From JAXMCK01 sp046349395 (GTDB lineage: Bacteria > Pseudomonadota > Alphaproteobacteria > Geminicoccales > Geminicoccaceae): DNA of 64,000 bases. Each line of letters starts with the position of its first letter. Position 1 is the stretch's first letter. The notes beneath the pieces are model-generated. The model was given only the letters and a program-made list of their open reading frames with translations, ran no database searches and was not told where the DNA came from. The DNA lies in NCBI GenBank assembly GCA_046349395.1, contig JAXMCK010000003.1, positions 434,001 through 498,000 on the forward strand, read 5' to 3'. The translations under genes and the position numbers were made by a program. Positions 50,909 through 59,207 of this stretch are shown here, one piece after another.

Positions 50909-51721
50909 ATGCGGGGTTGGACAGGGGGGCTCGTCGTCGCTCTGGCGACGATTCAGGCGGCCGAGGCGGGCAGTCCCCTGCGCATCACGAACAGCTGTCC
51001 GGGCACCATCTGGATGCAGAGCCTGCCCAATGCCGGACAGCCCGCGCTGCCCGATCAGCTGGTGTCGATCCCGTCCCGGGCCGCGCACGACTTCAGCATT
51101 CCGGGCAGTGGATGGAACGGGCGGTTCTGGCCCAAGACGGGATGCAACGGTGCCGGTCGCAACTGCAGCTCGGGCGATTCCGAGACCGGCTTCTGCCCGC
51201 CCTATCCGACGATCTGCCAGCCGCCGTCCTATACCAAGATCGAGTTCTTCTTCCCGCCACCGGGCTCCGGGGCCAACGCCTGGTACGACATCAGCCTCGT
51301 CGACGGCTACAGCGTGCCGTTCAAGATCACGCCCCGGGCACCGGCCTCGGGCTCGTGCATTCCGACCCAGTGCAACCTCTCGCTCGACGCCTGCCCGGGG
51401 AACGAGATTCTCGGACTGGGCTCACTCAAGGTGCAGGTCGGCGGCAAGACCGTGATGTGCCTCAGCCCCTGCAAGAAGTGGAACTACCCGGCCCCCTATG
51501 GTGAGGGGAAACCGGAGACGACAGCACCCGGCGTGGACCTGTGCTGCCCGACACCGCCCATGTCGTCCGGCGCCTGCCAGGCCGGGCCGGTCGTCACCTC
51601 GTCCTATGTGAAGACGGTGCGGGCGTCGTGCCCTACCGCCTACAGCTTCGCCTATGACGACAAGGGTGGGCTCCACAACTGCCCGCCGACGACCGGCTTC
51701 GACGTCGTCCTGTGCCCATGA
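50909..51721 (+). CDS. Secreted thaumatin-like protein (bacterial)
   Basis: A 270-residue protein with a signal peptide (~1-20, ending A-A-E-A-G). The mature part has exactly 16 cysteines, the number that makes the eight disulphides of plant thaumatins, and the segment W-Y-D-I-S-L-V-D-G-Y-S-V-P, the strand holding part of the acidic cleft. Also seen are C-P-T-A-Y-S-F-A-Y-D-D-K (the hallmark near the C-terminus) and T-G-F-C-P-P-Y-P-T. Plant relatives are antifungal or beta-glucan-binding. The bacterial role is unknown. It is secreted to the periplasm or beyond, and its stop overlaps the next gene. Confidence 0.88.
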   Translation: MRGWTGGLVVALATIQAAEAGSPLRITNSCPGTIWMQSLPNAGQPALPDQLVSIPSRAAHDFSIPGSGWNGRFWPKTGCNGAGRNCSSGDSETGFCPPYPTICQPPSYTKIEFFFPPPGSGANAWYDISLVDGYSVPFKITPRAPASGSCIPTQCNLSLDACPGNEILGLGSLKVQVGGKTVMCLSPCKKWNYPAPYGEGKPETTAPGVDLCCPTPPMSSGACQAGPVVTSSYVKTVRASCPTAYSFAYDDKGGLHNCPPTTGFDVVLCP

Positions 51722-52776
51722 GGCCCGTGGTGAGAACGACGATGATCCTCCGCTTGCTGCTGACGCTGCCCGTCTGCCTCACGCTCGCCACCGCGGCCGG
51801 TGCGGCCGATGTCTGCGCGCCCAAGATCCTGCGCCCGCTCGCCGGCGACACGGAGAGCCAGGCGCGCGCGGTGAACGCGGCGGGGCAGGCCGTCGGCTGG
51901 AGCAAGGGCCCACGCGGTGTCCGGGCCGTGTTCTGGGATGCGGCGGGCCGGCCGCACGTCCTGAGCCCGCTGCCCGGCGACACGATCGCTCGGGCCTATG
52001 GGTTGAATTCGGACGGTGTCGTCGTCGGGGACAGCGAGGGGGCGACGTTCAATGCGGTCGTCTGGCGCCTCGACCGAAAGCCGCGGCGGCTCGCCTTTCC
52101 CTCGGGTCACGAGCAGGGCCATGCGCGGTCGATCAACGACAAGGGCCTGATCGCCGGGTGGAGCCTGGACCGCACGGACGGCAAGGGTCCGGCCGGCGGG
52201 CAGGCGCTGCACGGTGTCGTCTGGCGGGGCGCTTCGGTGCTGCGGGACCTCGCACCCCTGGCGGGCGACCTCGAAACCCTGGCACTCGACATCAACGCCA
52301 AGGGCGAGACCGTCGGCGTCAGCTACGGGCGGGACGGGCGCGAGACGGCGGTCCTCTGGAGCAGCGACGGAACGCCGACGGCATTGCCCCAGCTCGCGAA
52401 GCGGAACACCGGCGTCGCCTTTGCGATCAATGCTGGGGGCGAGGCCGCCGGCGTCAGCGGGAGGCCCGCCTGGGCGATTCCGACCGCCTGGACTCCGGCT
52501 GCCGAAGCGCTGCCCGAGCCGACGGGCGTCACGAGGAGCCTCGGCCTCGACAACGACGGGGCGGGCGAGGCCGCCGGTTACGGCCAGGGTACCGGCGGCA
52601 GCCATGTGGCGCTGTTCTGGGACAGGGACGGCCGCGTGCACGTCCTGCCGCCGCTTGCGGGCGACGTCGACACGGAGGCCTTCGGCATCGCCGCGGGGCC
52701 GCTCGTCGCCGGGCACAGCCTCGGTGCCAGGGGCGTCAAGGGCGTACTGTGGCGGGTGGCGGCGAGCTGTCGTTGA
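51718..52776 (+). CDS. Secreted HAF-repeat protein
   Basis: A 352-residue protein with a signal peptide (L-L-L-T-L-P-V-C-L-T-L-A-T-A-A-G-A-A-D) and about seven tandem repeats of ~45 residues, each with a core like L-P/A-G-D-x-x-x-x-A-x-x-I-N-x-x-G-x-x-V-G. This is the HAF (extracellular repeat) family, probably a beta-propeller-like fold. Its ATG overlaps the thaumatin-like stop (ATGA), so the two secreted proteins are made together. Binding to a surface polymer is possible but not shown. Confidence 0.82.
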   Translation: MRPVVRTTMILRLLLTLPVCLTLATAAGAADVCAPKILRPLAGDTESQARAVNAAGQAVGWSKGPRGVRAVFWDAAGRPHVLSPLPGDTIARAYGLNSDGVVVGDSEGATFNAVVWRLDRKPRRLAFPSGHEQGHARSINDKGLIAGWSLDRTDGKGPAGGQALHGVVWRGASVLRDLAPLAGDLETLALDINAKGETVGVSYGRDGRETAVLWSSDGTPTALPQLAKRNTGVAFAINAGGEAAGVSGRPAWAIPTAWTPAAEALPEPTGVTRSLGLDNDGAGEAAGYGQGTGGSHVALFWDRDGRVHVLPPLAGDVDTEAFGIAAGPLVAGHSLGARGVKGVLWRVAASCR

Positions 52777-52807
52777 GCGATGCGCCACCCATGGGTGGCC
52801 ACAGCAC

Positions 52808-53257
52808 TCAACGATCGAGCTTGCGGCCGGCGACGAGGCCGCCGATCAGGGCCACCAAAGCGAGCTGCATCGGCGTGAGCTGACGGCCGAGGTCCATGCC
52901 GGCCGCGAGCGTGCGGTCGGACATGGTGCCGCCGCCCGAGAAGAGGCCGAGGAGTGCTCCGAGATCGCCGCCGTGGGCAAGTCGGGCTTCGGCCTCCCGG
53001 CGCTTCACACTGCGCTTGTGTGCCGACCAGACCGCCCAGGTGCCGCCAGCGATCGCCGCGTAGACCAGCGCCATGACCAGGGCAGCCGCGACCCGGCCGT
53101 GGGTGTCGGCCAGGGCCGCATAGGCGGCGAAGGTCAGGAAGCCGAGGCTGACCGCCGCCGCGACGACGACGATCAGGACCGAGTCGACCGCCCACACCAA
53201 CTCGTGCAGGCGCCGCTCGGCTTGGAAGCCGAGCAGCTGGCCCAATCCCCCGAGCAC
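52808..53257 (-). CDS. Small membrane protein, putative Holin-X/phage-holin-like superfamily
   Basis: A 149-residue protein with two close membrane helices (V-L-I-V-V-V-A-A-A-V-S-L-G-F-L-T-F-A-A-Y, V-A-A-A-L-V-M-A-L-V-Y-A-A-I-A-G-G) and a final hydrophobic segment before R-K-L-D-R. Pairing with a DUF883-type protein just upstream (six-base gap) is the common arrangement of YqjE/YqjD-like stress proteins, so phage origin is unlikely. The GTG at 53257 is the only start that keeps the first amphipathic segment. Confidence 0.7.
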   Translation of the reverse strand: MLGGLGQLLGFQAERRLHELVWAVDSVLIVVVAAAVSLGFLTFAAYAALADTHGRVAAALVMALVYAAIAGGTWAVWSAHKRSVKRREAEARLAHGGDLGALLGLFSGGGTMSDRTLAAGMDLGRQLTPMQLALVALIGGLVAGRKLDR

Positions 53258-53262
53258 CGGAC

Positions 53263-53580
53263 TCAGCCGCGCGAGCGGGACAGCATCCCGACCGACAGGC
53301 CGATGCCGAAGGCCACCAGCACGGAGGTCAGCGGATTCTGCTCGATCCCGGCCTTGAGGTCGCCGCCCGCGGCCCGCGCACGCGCCTGCGCGTCGGACGC
53401 CGTCGCCGCCAGGCGGTCGCCCGCTGCCGTCACGGCCTGACCGGCCCGATCGCCCGCCACCTGCGCCTGCTGCTGAACGAAGGCCGACATCGTCGTTACG
53501 AGCCGCTCCATGTCCTGCCGGAGGGCGGCGAGGTCCGCATTCAGATCACCCGTCACACCTTCGATCGACTTCGTCACCAT
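53263..53580 (-). CDS. DUF883 (ElaB/YqjD-like) membrane-anchored protein
   Basis: A 105-residue protein: a long amphipathic helix (D-L-N-A-D-L-A-A-L-R-Q-D-M-E-R-L, Q-Q-Q-A-Q-V-A-G-D-R-A-G), an Ala-rich stretch, and a C-terminal membrane helix V-A-F-G-I-G-L-S-V-G-M-L with an Arg end. In E. coli, ElaB/YqjD anchors ribosomes to the inner membrane in stationary phase; the same is inferred here from shape only. Translated with the small membrane protein downstream. Confidence 0.78.
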   Translation of the reverse strand: MVTKSIEGVTGDLNADLAALRQDMERLVTTMSAFVQQQAQVAGDRAGQAVTAAGDRLAATASDAQARARAAGGDLKAGIEQNPLTSVLVAFGIGLSVGMLSRSRG

Positions 53581-53697
53581 CTCGCCCTCCCGAGAGCGTC
53601 CGCGGCCGCCGGAGTCGACACCGCTTCATGGCCCTCTAAACAGGCTACGGGCGAAATGGTGGCATGTCGGTTGGGACAGAATGCAATCGCGATCACG

Positions 53698-55608
53698 TCA
53701 GTGGAGTTTGGCGGTCAGTGGGTCGGACTCGCTCCCGAGTTCGGCGAGCCGTCCCCGGATATCGTCCGGGATCCAGGCGTCGTCAGGGGAGAGCCTGCCG
53801 GTCGCGGCGAGGTCGTCGGCCAGGGACAGGGCGTCGACATAGATTTCGGCGGCGACGCCGGGCTGGCCCATGGCTGTGGACGTGTCCGCGAGCTTGACCT
53901 GGGCGACGAGGAGTGTGCGCTGCAGGCGCGGATCGTCGGGCCGTTCGGTCGCCATGCGCCGGCGCAGGTCGAGATGGGCCGCGAAGGCCCGCCGCGCGCC
54001 GTCGAGATCGCCGAGGTCGCGGCGGGCACTGCCGACCTTGTTCCAGCTGGCCGCGAGGTCGTCGATGGCACGCCCGTCCCCGGAATCAGCGGCGAGCGCT
54101 TCGAAGTCCTCGTGCGCGTCTTCCCTGGCGCGTAGGGCGGCGACAAGATCGCCTTTCGCACGGAGCACGTCGCCGAGCGCACTGCGGGCGACCGCGATCT
54201 CGCGCCGCCAATCGGCATTGTCGGGCTCCTCTGCGGCTGCGGCACCGGCAATCTTCAGGATCTCCGCGTAGTTGGCCTCGGCACCGCCCATGTCGTCCTG
54301 TTCCGTGCGGACCTCGGCGATCCGGCGCAGGCAGAGGACGAGATCGTACTCGCCGCCGGCGAGCTTTCGGGAGATGGCGGCGGCATCGTCGAAGGCGCCG
54401 AGAGCGCCTGCCAGATCGCCCTGCCGCCACCGGACGTCGCCGAGTTCCACGCAGCTGGTCGTCAGTTCGCGCTGCAGCCGCGGGTTCTGCGGTCGACCGG
54501 CGGCCAGCCTGGCACGGATGTCGACCTCGGACACGAGGGCGCGGACGGCTTCGTCCATGTCGCCCTGTGCGCGATGGAGCTCGGTCAGGCGGTTCCAGGC
54601 GATGGCCAGATCGCGCTGGGCGGAGAGATCGCCGGGACGCGCCTCGGCGAGCCGTTCGAACATCAGGCGGGACGAGTCCACCGCGTGCTGAGCGCCGTCG
54701 AAGTCGTCGCTCGCCATGCGCAGCCGGCCCAGCCTGCCCCAGCAGATCGCGACGCGCCTGCCCTCGTCGGCCGGGGCCGAGCCCATGCCATCGAGGACGC
54801 CGCGGGCATCCGTTTCGGCCGCCTCAGCAGCTTCGACGTCGCGACAGGACCGCAGGGCGGAGGCGAGGTCCAGGCAGGCTTCGGCGAGATCGGCGGCCAG
54901 CAGGAGATTGGCGCGGTCGATCAGGAACAGCCGGCGGTCGATAGAGACCACTTCGCGGTAGGCCGCCGCGGCCTCGTCCGGTGTCCGCTGCGCCATCATG
55001 GCGTCGCCCAGAGCGCTGAGCCCGATGGCGAGGTCGCGCTGCCGGTCGAGATTGGCAGGGTCGGCGTCCACTGCCTCCCGCAGGACGGACACGCCGCGCC
55101 GGGCCGTGGTCCCAGCCTCGTCGTAGCGCTCCTCGGCGAGCAGCAGCCTCGCGGCATGGACGTCGGCGACGGCGGCGACTTCCGGGATGCCGCGGCGTTC
55201 GCCGGCGGCGCGTGCCCCCTCGAAGGCGGCGAGTGCCGCGTCGGGTTCGGCGAGACGGCCCTGCGCCTCGGCCAGGAACATCCAGGCGTCGATGTCGTCC
55301 GGATCGAGGACGGTGGCGCGGGCATAGCCGTCACGGGCGGCGACTGGACTGCGCCTAGAGGCGACGGCGGCCAGGTGCTTGGCGGCCGTAGCGGCGCCAG
55401 TCCCGTTGCCGACGGCGGTCTCGCCTTCGATCACGGCCTCGAAGATCGCCTCCGCCTTGTGGCTGTCGCCCGCCTGAAGATCGGCCAGCGCTTCGGCGAC
55501 GACCGCCTCGCCGACGAGCGGTCCCGCCTCCTCCAATGCCGCCATGGCTGCGGCCGGGCCCGACAGAAGGCGCCGGCCCGGGCCGGGTGAACCTGCCCCA
55601 TCATTCAT
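53698..55608 (-). CDS. Large tetratricopeptide-repeat protein
   Basis: A 636-residue soluble protein built almost wholly of helical repeats. Six or more copies of a ~50-residue unit end in patterns such as R-D-L-A-I-G-L-S-A-L-G-D, R-E-L-T-T-S-C-V-E-L-G-D-V-R and R-E-I-A-V-A-R-S-A-L-G-D-V-L, with W-R-Q-G-D-L-A-G-A-L between. This is the TPR solenoid seen in the signal-transduction and effector-associated family sometimes fused to kinase or peptidase domains; no such domain is fused here. A standalone scaffold of unknown partner. The 117 bases between it and the DUF883 gene show nothing. Confidence 0.8.
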   Translation of the reverse strand: MNDGAGSPGPGRRLLSGPAAAMAALEEAGPLVGEAVVAEALADLQAGDSHKAEAIFEAVIEGETAVGNGTGAATAAKHLAAVASRRSPVAARDGYARATVLDPDDIDAWMFLAEAQGRLAEPDAALAAFEGARAAGERRGIPEVAAVADVHAARLLLAEERYDEAGTTARRGVSVLREAVDADPANLDRQRDLAIGLSALGDAMMAQRTPDEAAAAYREVVSIDRRLFLIDRANLLLAADLAEACLDLASALRSCRDVEAAEAAETDARGVLDGMGSAPADEGRRVAICWGRLGRLRMASDDFDGAQHAVDSSRLMFERLAEARPGDLSAQRDLAIAWNRLTELHRAQGDMDEAVRALVSEVDIRARLAAGRPQNPRLQRELTTSCVELGDVRWRQGDLAGALGAFDDAAAISRKLAGGEYDLVLCLRRIAEVRTEQDDMGGAEANYAEILKIAGAAAAEEPDNADWRREIAVARSALGDVLRAKGDLVAALRAREDAHEDFEALAADSGDGRAIDDLAASWNKVGSARRDLGDLDGARRAFAAHLDLRRRMATERPDDPRLQRTLLVAQVKLADTSTAMGQPGVAAEIYVDALSLADDLAATGRLSPDDAWIPDDIRGRLAELGSESDPLTAKLH

Positions 55609-55761
55609 GTCCTATTCCCCGCAACGAGCTATGCGAGCGGGGTTATCATCCTACTCCCGGTTTGTCGCGGCGCTCGATACCCGCGCCAGGCGATGGCGGT
55701 TGATCGGTTGCTCCCGCGGAAGGCGGAGCACATAGTCCTCATCCCGCAGCAGGAGGCGCGC

Positions 55762-57183
55762 ATGACGGGCGACCCGGCACGGACCAGGATCGTCAGGGAG
55801 TATCCGGGCTGGACCTCCGCCGAGCCCTTTCTCAGCGGCAGCTTCGCGCCGGTGTTCCGCGAGGTGGAGGCCGACGACCTGCCGGTGGTGGCTGGGAAGA
55901 TTCCTGAGGACGTGAGCGGGACCTACTTACGCAACGGGTCGAACCCGCTGTTCAAGCCGATGTCGTACACGTGGCCGTTCGATGGCGACGGGATGATCCA
56001 TGCCGTCCAGCTCGACAATGGCCGGGCGCGGTACCGCAACCGGTTCGTCCAGACGCGTGGGCTGACGGTCGAGCATCGGGCCGGGCGGGCGGTCTATGGC
56101 GGGGTGATGCGGCCGGTCCCGGTCGACCCGTCACTGGTCGGCCCGGACGGCGAGCCGGGGCCGGTGAAGAACGGGGCCTTCGTCAACGTCATCCGGCATG
56201 CGGGCCGGGTGCTGGCGCTGGGCGAGGCGAGCCCCGCCTACGAGATGACCGCGGACCTCGAGACGCTCGGCGAGTGGCGGCCCGGCACGGACGAGCCGAT
56301 CCAGATCGGGGCGCATAACCGGCGGCATCCGCGGACGGGCGACCTGTTCGGCCTGACCTATTTCATCGACCAGCCGCGGGTGCGCTTCCAGCGGATCGAT
56401 GCGGGCGGGCGGCTCTCGGACAGCTTCGAGATCGGGCTCGCCGTCCCGACGATGATCCACGATTTCGTGCTGACGGAACGGCACATCGTCCTGCTGACGG
56501 GGCCGCTCGTGATCGACATTCCGGCGGCGATGCGGGGGCTTTCGCCGCTGCAGTGGCGGCCGGAGCTGGGGACGCGGATCTGCGTGCTGGGGCAGGACGG
56601 GAGCTCGCCCCTATGGCTGGAGGCCGAGCCCTACTTCGTCTTCCATTTCGCCAACGGCTTCGAGGAGAAGGGGCGGATCGTGCTGGACTATGTCCGGCAC
56701 AGCGGGCTCGGTGCCATGGTCGGTCAGCCCGCGGACGGCGTGCCGCCGCGGCTGCACCGGATGGCGATCGACCTCACGGCCCGCCGGATCGAGGACGCGG
56801 CGGTGGCGGATCTGGGGGTCGAGTTCCCGCGCGCGGACGACCGGCTGGAGGCGCGTGTGACGCGCTACGTGGTGGCACCCACGCGGGCGGGCAGTGGGGC
56901 CGGCAGCTTCAACGCGATAGCACGGCTGGACACGCACAGCGGGGCGGTGGCGCTGCACGAGTTCGGGTCCAGGCTCGCGGGCGAGGCGGTGGTGGTGCCG
57001 CGGCCGGGCGGTGCCGACGAGGCGGACGGCTGGCTCGCGGTGTTCGTCTACGATCCGGCGACCGACGGCAGCGATTTCGTGCTGCTCGACGCGCGCGATC
57101 CGGCGGCGGAACCGGTCGCTGTGGTGCGGCTGCCGCAGCGCGTGCCGCAGGGTCTGCACGGCAACTGGCTGCCGAAGGCGTGA
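55762..57183 (+). CDS. Carotenoid/stilbene cleavage dioxygenase family
   Basis: A 473-residue iron enzyme of the RPE65/carotenoid-oxygenase beta-propeller. The four iron His are suggested by I-G-A-H-N-R-R-H-P (~188), M-I-H-D-F-V-L-T-E-R-H (~233), F-H-F-A-N-G-F-E-E-K-G (~298) and G-L-H-G-N-W-L-P-K near the C-terminus (~467). It also has T-Y-L-R-N-G-S-N-P-L-F. It would oxidatively split a conjugated C=C bond in an apocarotenoid or a phenylpropanoid dimer; the family does both. No carotenoid gene lies near. AGGAGG precedes the ATG at 55762. Confidence 0.9.
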   Translation: MTGDPARTRIVREYPGWTSAEPFLSGSFAPVFREVEADDLPVVAGKIPEDVSGTYLRNGSNPLFKPMSYTWPFDGDGMIHAVQLDNGRARYRNRFVQTRGLTVEHRAGRAVYGGVMRPVPVDPSLVGPDGEPGPVKNGAFVNVIRHAGRVLALGEASPAYEMTADLETLGEWRPGTDEPIQIGAHNRRHPRTGDLFGLTYFIDQPRVRFQRIDAGGRLSDSFEIGLAVPTMIHDFVLTERHIVLLTGPLVIDIPAAMRGLSPLQWRPELGTRICVLGQDGSSPLWLEAEPYFVFHFANGFEEKGRIVLDYVRHSGLGAMVGQPADGVPPRLHRMAIDLTARRIEDAAVADLGVEFPRADDRLEARVTRYVVAPTRAGSGAGSFNAIARLDTHSGAVALHEFGSRLAGEAVVVPRPGGADEADGWLAVFVYDPATDGSDFVLLDARDPAAEPVAVVRLPQRVPQGLHGNWLPKA

Positions 57184-57193
57184 GGCGGGCGGC

Positions 57194-58045
57194 TCAGAAG
57201 AGGTAGCCGACGCGGCCTTCGATCTGCCACTGGTAGGGCTCGAAATCCTGGGTGTGGTAGAGTGAGCGTGAATAGTCGACCGAGACGACGAGCCGGTCGA
57301 AGAAGGTGTGGCCCAGCATGATGTCGAGCGGCACGAAGGTGCCACCGTCGCCCTCGAAGTTGAACTCGATCTGATTGTCGGCGTAGAACGAGACGAACCA
57401 GTCCTGCGGCAGGCTGATATTGAGCGTCGGCTGGAACAGGAGTTGGTTGATGTCGGTGCGGCTCGAATTCTGCTGCCGGCTGGCGACGCTGTTGAGGTAG
57501 ATCGCCTGCGGCAGGAGGTAGGTGCCCTGGCTGATCTCGGGCAGGTCGAGGCGGAAGGCGGCGGCGGGGCCCATCTGGTACTTGCCCTTGCCCGTCTCGT
57601 TCAGGCCGGCGGTCGGCCAGATCGTGCGCAGCCCGAACGCGAAGCCCAGATGCGGGAGCGGCGGGGGAATGACGAGGGCGATCTCGGTCAGGAGGTCGCC
57701 GGCGCCGAAGCGGGAATGGCCCTGCGGGTTGAATGAGCTCGTGATCTCCTCGGAGCGGACGAGCGGCAGGTCGACGCGGCCGTAGATCCGCCAGCCGCCG
57801 CCGATCCCGGTCTGCAGGTCGCCCCGGAAGGTCGTCGTCCACTTCGCCGGGTCGCGGCCGCCAGCCTCGGGCAGCCGCGAATACTCCTGCTGGAGGCGAA
57901 GCTGGTTGCGCGGCCGTGTGAGGTCGTCGCCGTGGTTGAGCGGGGTCGGGTCGGCGGCGAAGACGGCTGACGTGCAGGCGAGGCTGAGGCCGACGAGCGA
58001 GGCGGCCCATCGGCCCGGTATCGCGGCGGACCCTTTCTTCGTCAT
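57194..58045 (-). CDS. Outer-membrane beta-barrel-like exported protein
   Basis: A 283-residue protein with a signal peptide (S-L-A-C-T-S-A-V-F-A-A-D) and alternating hydrophobic/polar strands through to a C-terminal G-Y-L-F. The terminal aromatic is the BAM recognition signature of outer-membrane barrels. It resembles transporters of the MetA-pathway phenol-degradation/COG4313 type (e.g. A-L-V-I-P-P-P-L-P-H-L-G-F). It is convergent with the carotenoid oxygenase gene, ten bases apart. A role in uptake of a hydrophobic substrate is inferred only from fold. The ATG at 58045 is preferred over the TTG at 58051. Confidence 0.7.
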   Translation of the reverse strand: MTKKGSAAIPGRWAASLVGLSLACTSAVFAADPTPLNHGDDLTRPRNQLRLQQEYSRLPEAGGRDPAKWTTTFRGDLQTGIGGGWRIYGRVDLPLVRSEEITSSFNPQGHSRFGAGDLLTEIALVIPPPLPHLGFAFGLRTIWPTAGLNETGKGKYQMGPAAAFRLDLPEISQGTYLLPQAIYLNSVASRQQNSSRTDINQLLFQPTLNISLPQDWFVSFYADNQIEFNFEGDGGTFVPLDIMLGHTFFDRLVVSVDYSRSLYHTQDFEPYQWQIEGRVGYLF

Positions 58046-58125
58046 GGCCAAGCCCCCTCTCGACCGGCGCCTCAGGTCGTAGAAGGGCCTCTACGGCGTG
58101 CCAATCCCGGCCGGCTGTTTCCGTC

Positions 58126-59106
58126 TCAGCTGTGGCCGACGATGCGGTGGGGCACGTAGGGCGCTTCGAGGGCGGCGATCTCGTCCGGCGTCAGCTTCAC
58201 CTCCAGTGCCGCGGCGGCGTCCTCCAGATGGGAGGGCTTGGTAGCGCCGATGATGGGCGAGGTGATCACCGGCTTCTGCAGCAGCCAGGCGAGGGCCACC
58301 TGGGCGCGGGGCAGGCCGCGGGCGGACGCCACGGCGGCGACCGCGTCGACGACCGCATGGTCGGCCGCCTCGGAGCCGCGGTAAAGGCTGCGGCCGAACT
58401 CGTCGGTCTCGGAGCGGGCCGTGGCGGCGTCCCAGTCGCGGGTGAGGCGGCCGCGGGCCAGCGGGCTCCAGGGCAGCACGCCGATGCCCTCGGCGGCGCA
58501 CAAGGGCAGCATCTCGCGCTCCTCCTCGCGGTAGAGGAGGTTGACGTAGTTCTGCATCGAGACGAAGCGCGTCCAGCCGTGGCGCTCCGCCACGTCGAGG
58601 CATTTCTGGAACTGCCAGGCGAACATGGACGAAGCGCCCAGATAGCGGACCTTGCCGGCCTTGACGATGTCGTGGAGGGCTTCGAGCGTCTCCTCGATCG
58701 GCACCTGCGGGTCGAGGCGGTGGATCTGGTAGAGGTCGACATAGTCCGTGCCGAGGCGGCGAAGGCTGTGGTCGATCTCGGCGAGGATCGCCTTGCGCGA
58801 CAGGCCGGCCCCGTTCGGTCCTTTGCGCATGCGGCCGTGCACCTTGGTGGCGATCACGACCTCGTCGCGCGGGACCATCTCGTTGAGGAGGGCGCCCACG
58901 ATTTCCTCGCTGGTGCCGTCCGAGTAGATGTTGGCCGTGTCGAAGAAGTTGATGCCGAGGTCGAGTGCCTGCCTGATGATCGGCCGGCTGGCCTCGCGGT
59001 CCAGCGTCCAGGGATGGCTGCCCCGGTCGGGCACGCCGAAGCTCATGCAGCCGACGCACAGGCGCGAGACCTCGAGCCCGGTGCGGCCGAGACGTGTGTA
59101 GTGCAT
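58126..59106 (-). CDS. Aldo/keto reductase
   Basis: A 326-residue NADPH-dependent TIM-barrel reductase. The catalytic tetrad is visible: D-T-A-N-I-Y (Asp and Tyr, ~51), K in I-A-T-K-V-H-G (~83) and H in Y-Q-I-H-R (~124). The C-terminal cofactor site is S-P-I-I-G-A-T-K (~288). It belongs to the AKR subgroup near YajO/Tas. The substrate cannot be read. It lies 80 bases upstream of the barrel gene on the same strand and may share its transcript. Confidence 0.9.
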   Translation of the reverse strand: MHYTRLGRTGLEVSRLCVGCMSFGVPDRGSHPWTLDREASRPIIRQALDLGINFFDTANIYSDGTSEEIVGALLNEMVPRDEVVIATKVHGRMRKGPNGAGLSRKAILAEIDHSLRRLGTDYVDLYQIHRLDPQVPIEETLEALHDIVKAGKVRYLGASSMFAWQFQKCLDVAERHGWTRFVSMQNYVNLLYREEEREMLPLCAAEGIGVLPWSPLARGRLTRDWDAATARSETDEFGRSLYRGSEAADHAVVDAVAAVASARGLPRAQVALAWLLQKPVITSPIIGATKPSHLEDAAAALEVKLTPDEIAALEAPYVPHRIVGHS

Positions 59107-59207
59107 GGGCGATCCCTCGTGGACGGGTTGGCGCGCGTGCGCGCGGACCGCCCATCCTGCCGCCCGACCGGCCCCGGCTCAAGCCGCGACCGGGCGGGAC
59201 GCGAACG

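Noticed and set aside
52808..53580. Phage holin/lysis cassette
   Set aside because: Holin-like superfamily annotation plus a DUF883 partner is the usual chromosomal YqjD/YqjE-like pair; no endolysin or phage gene is near.
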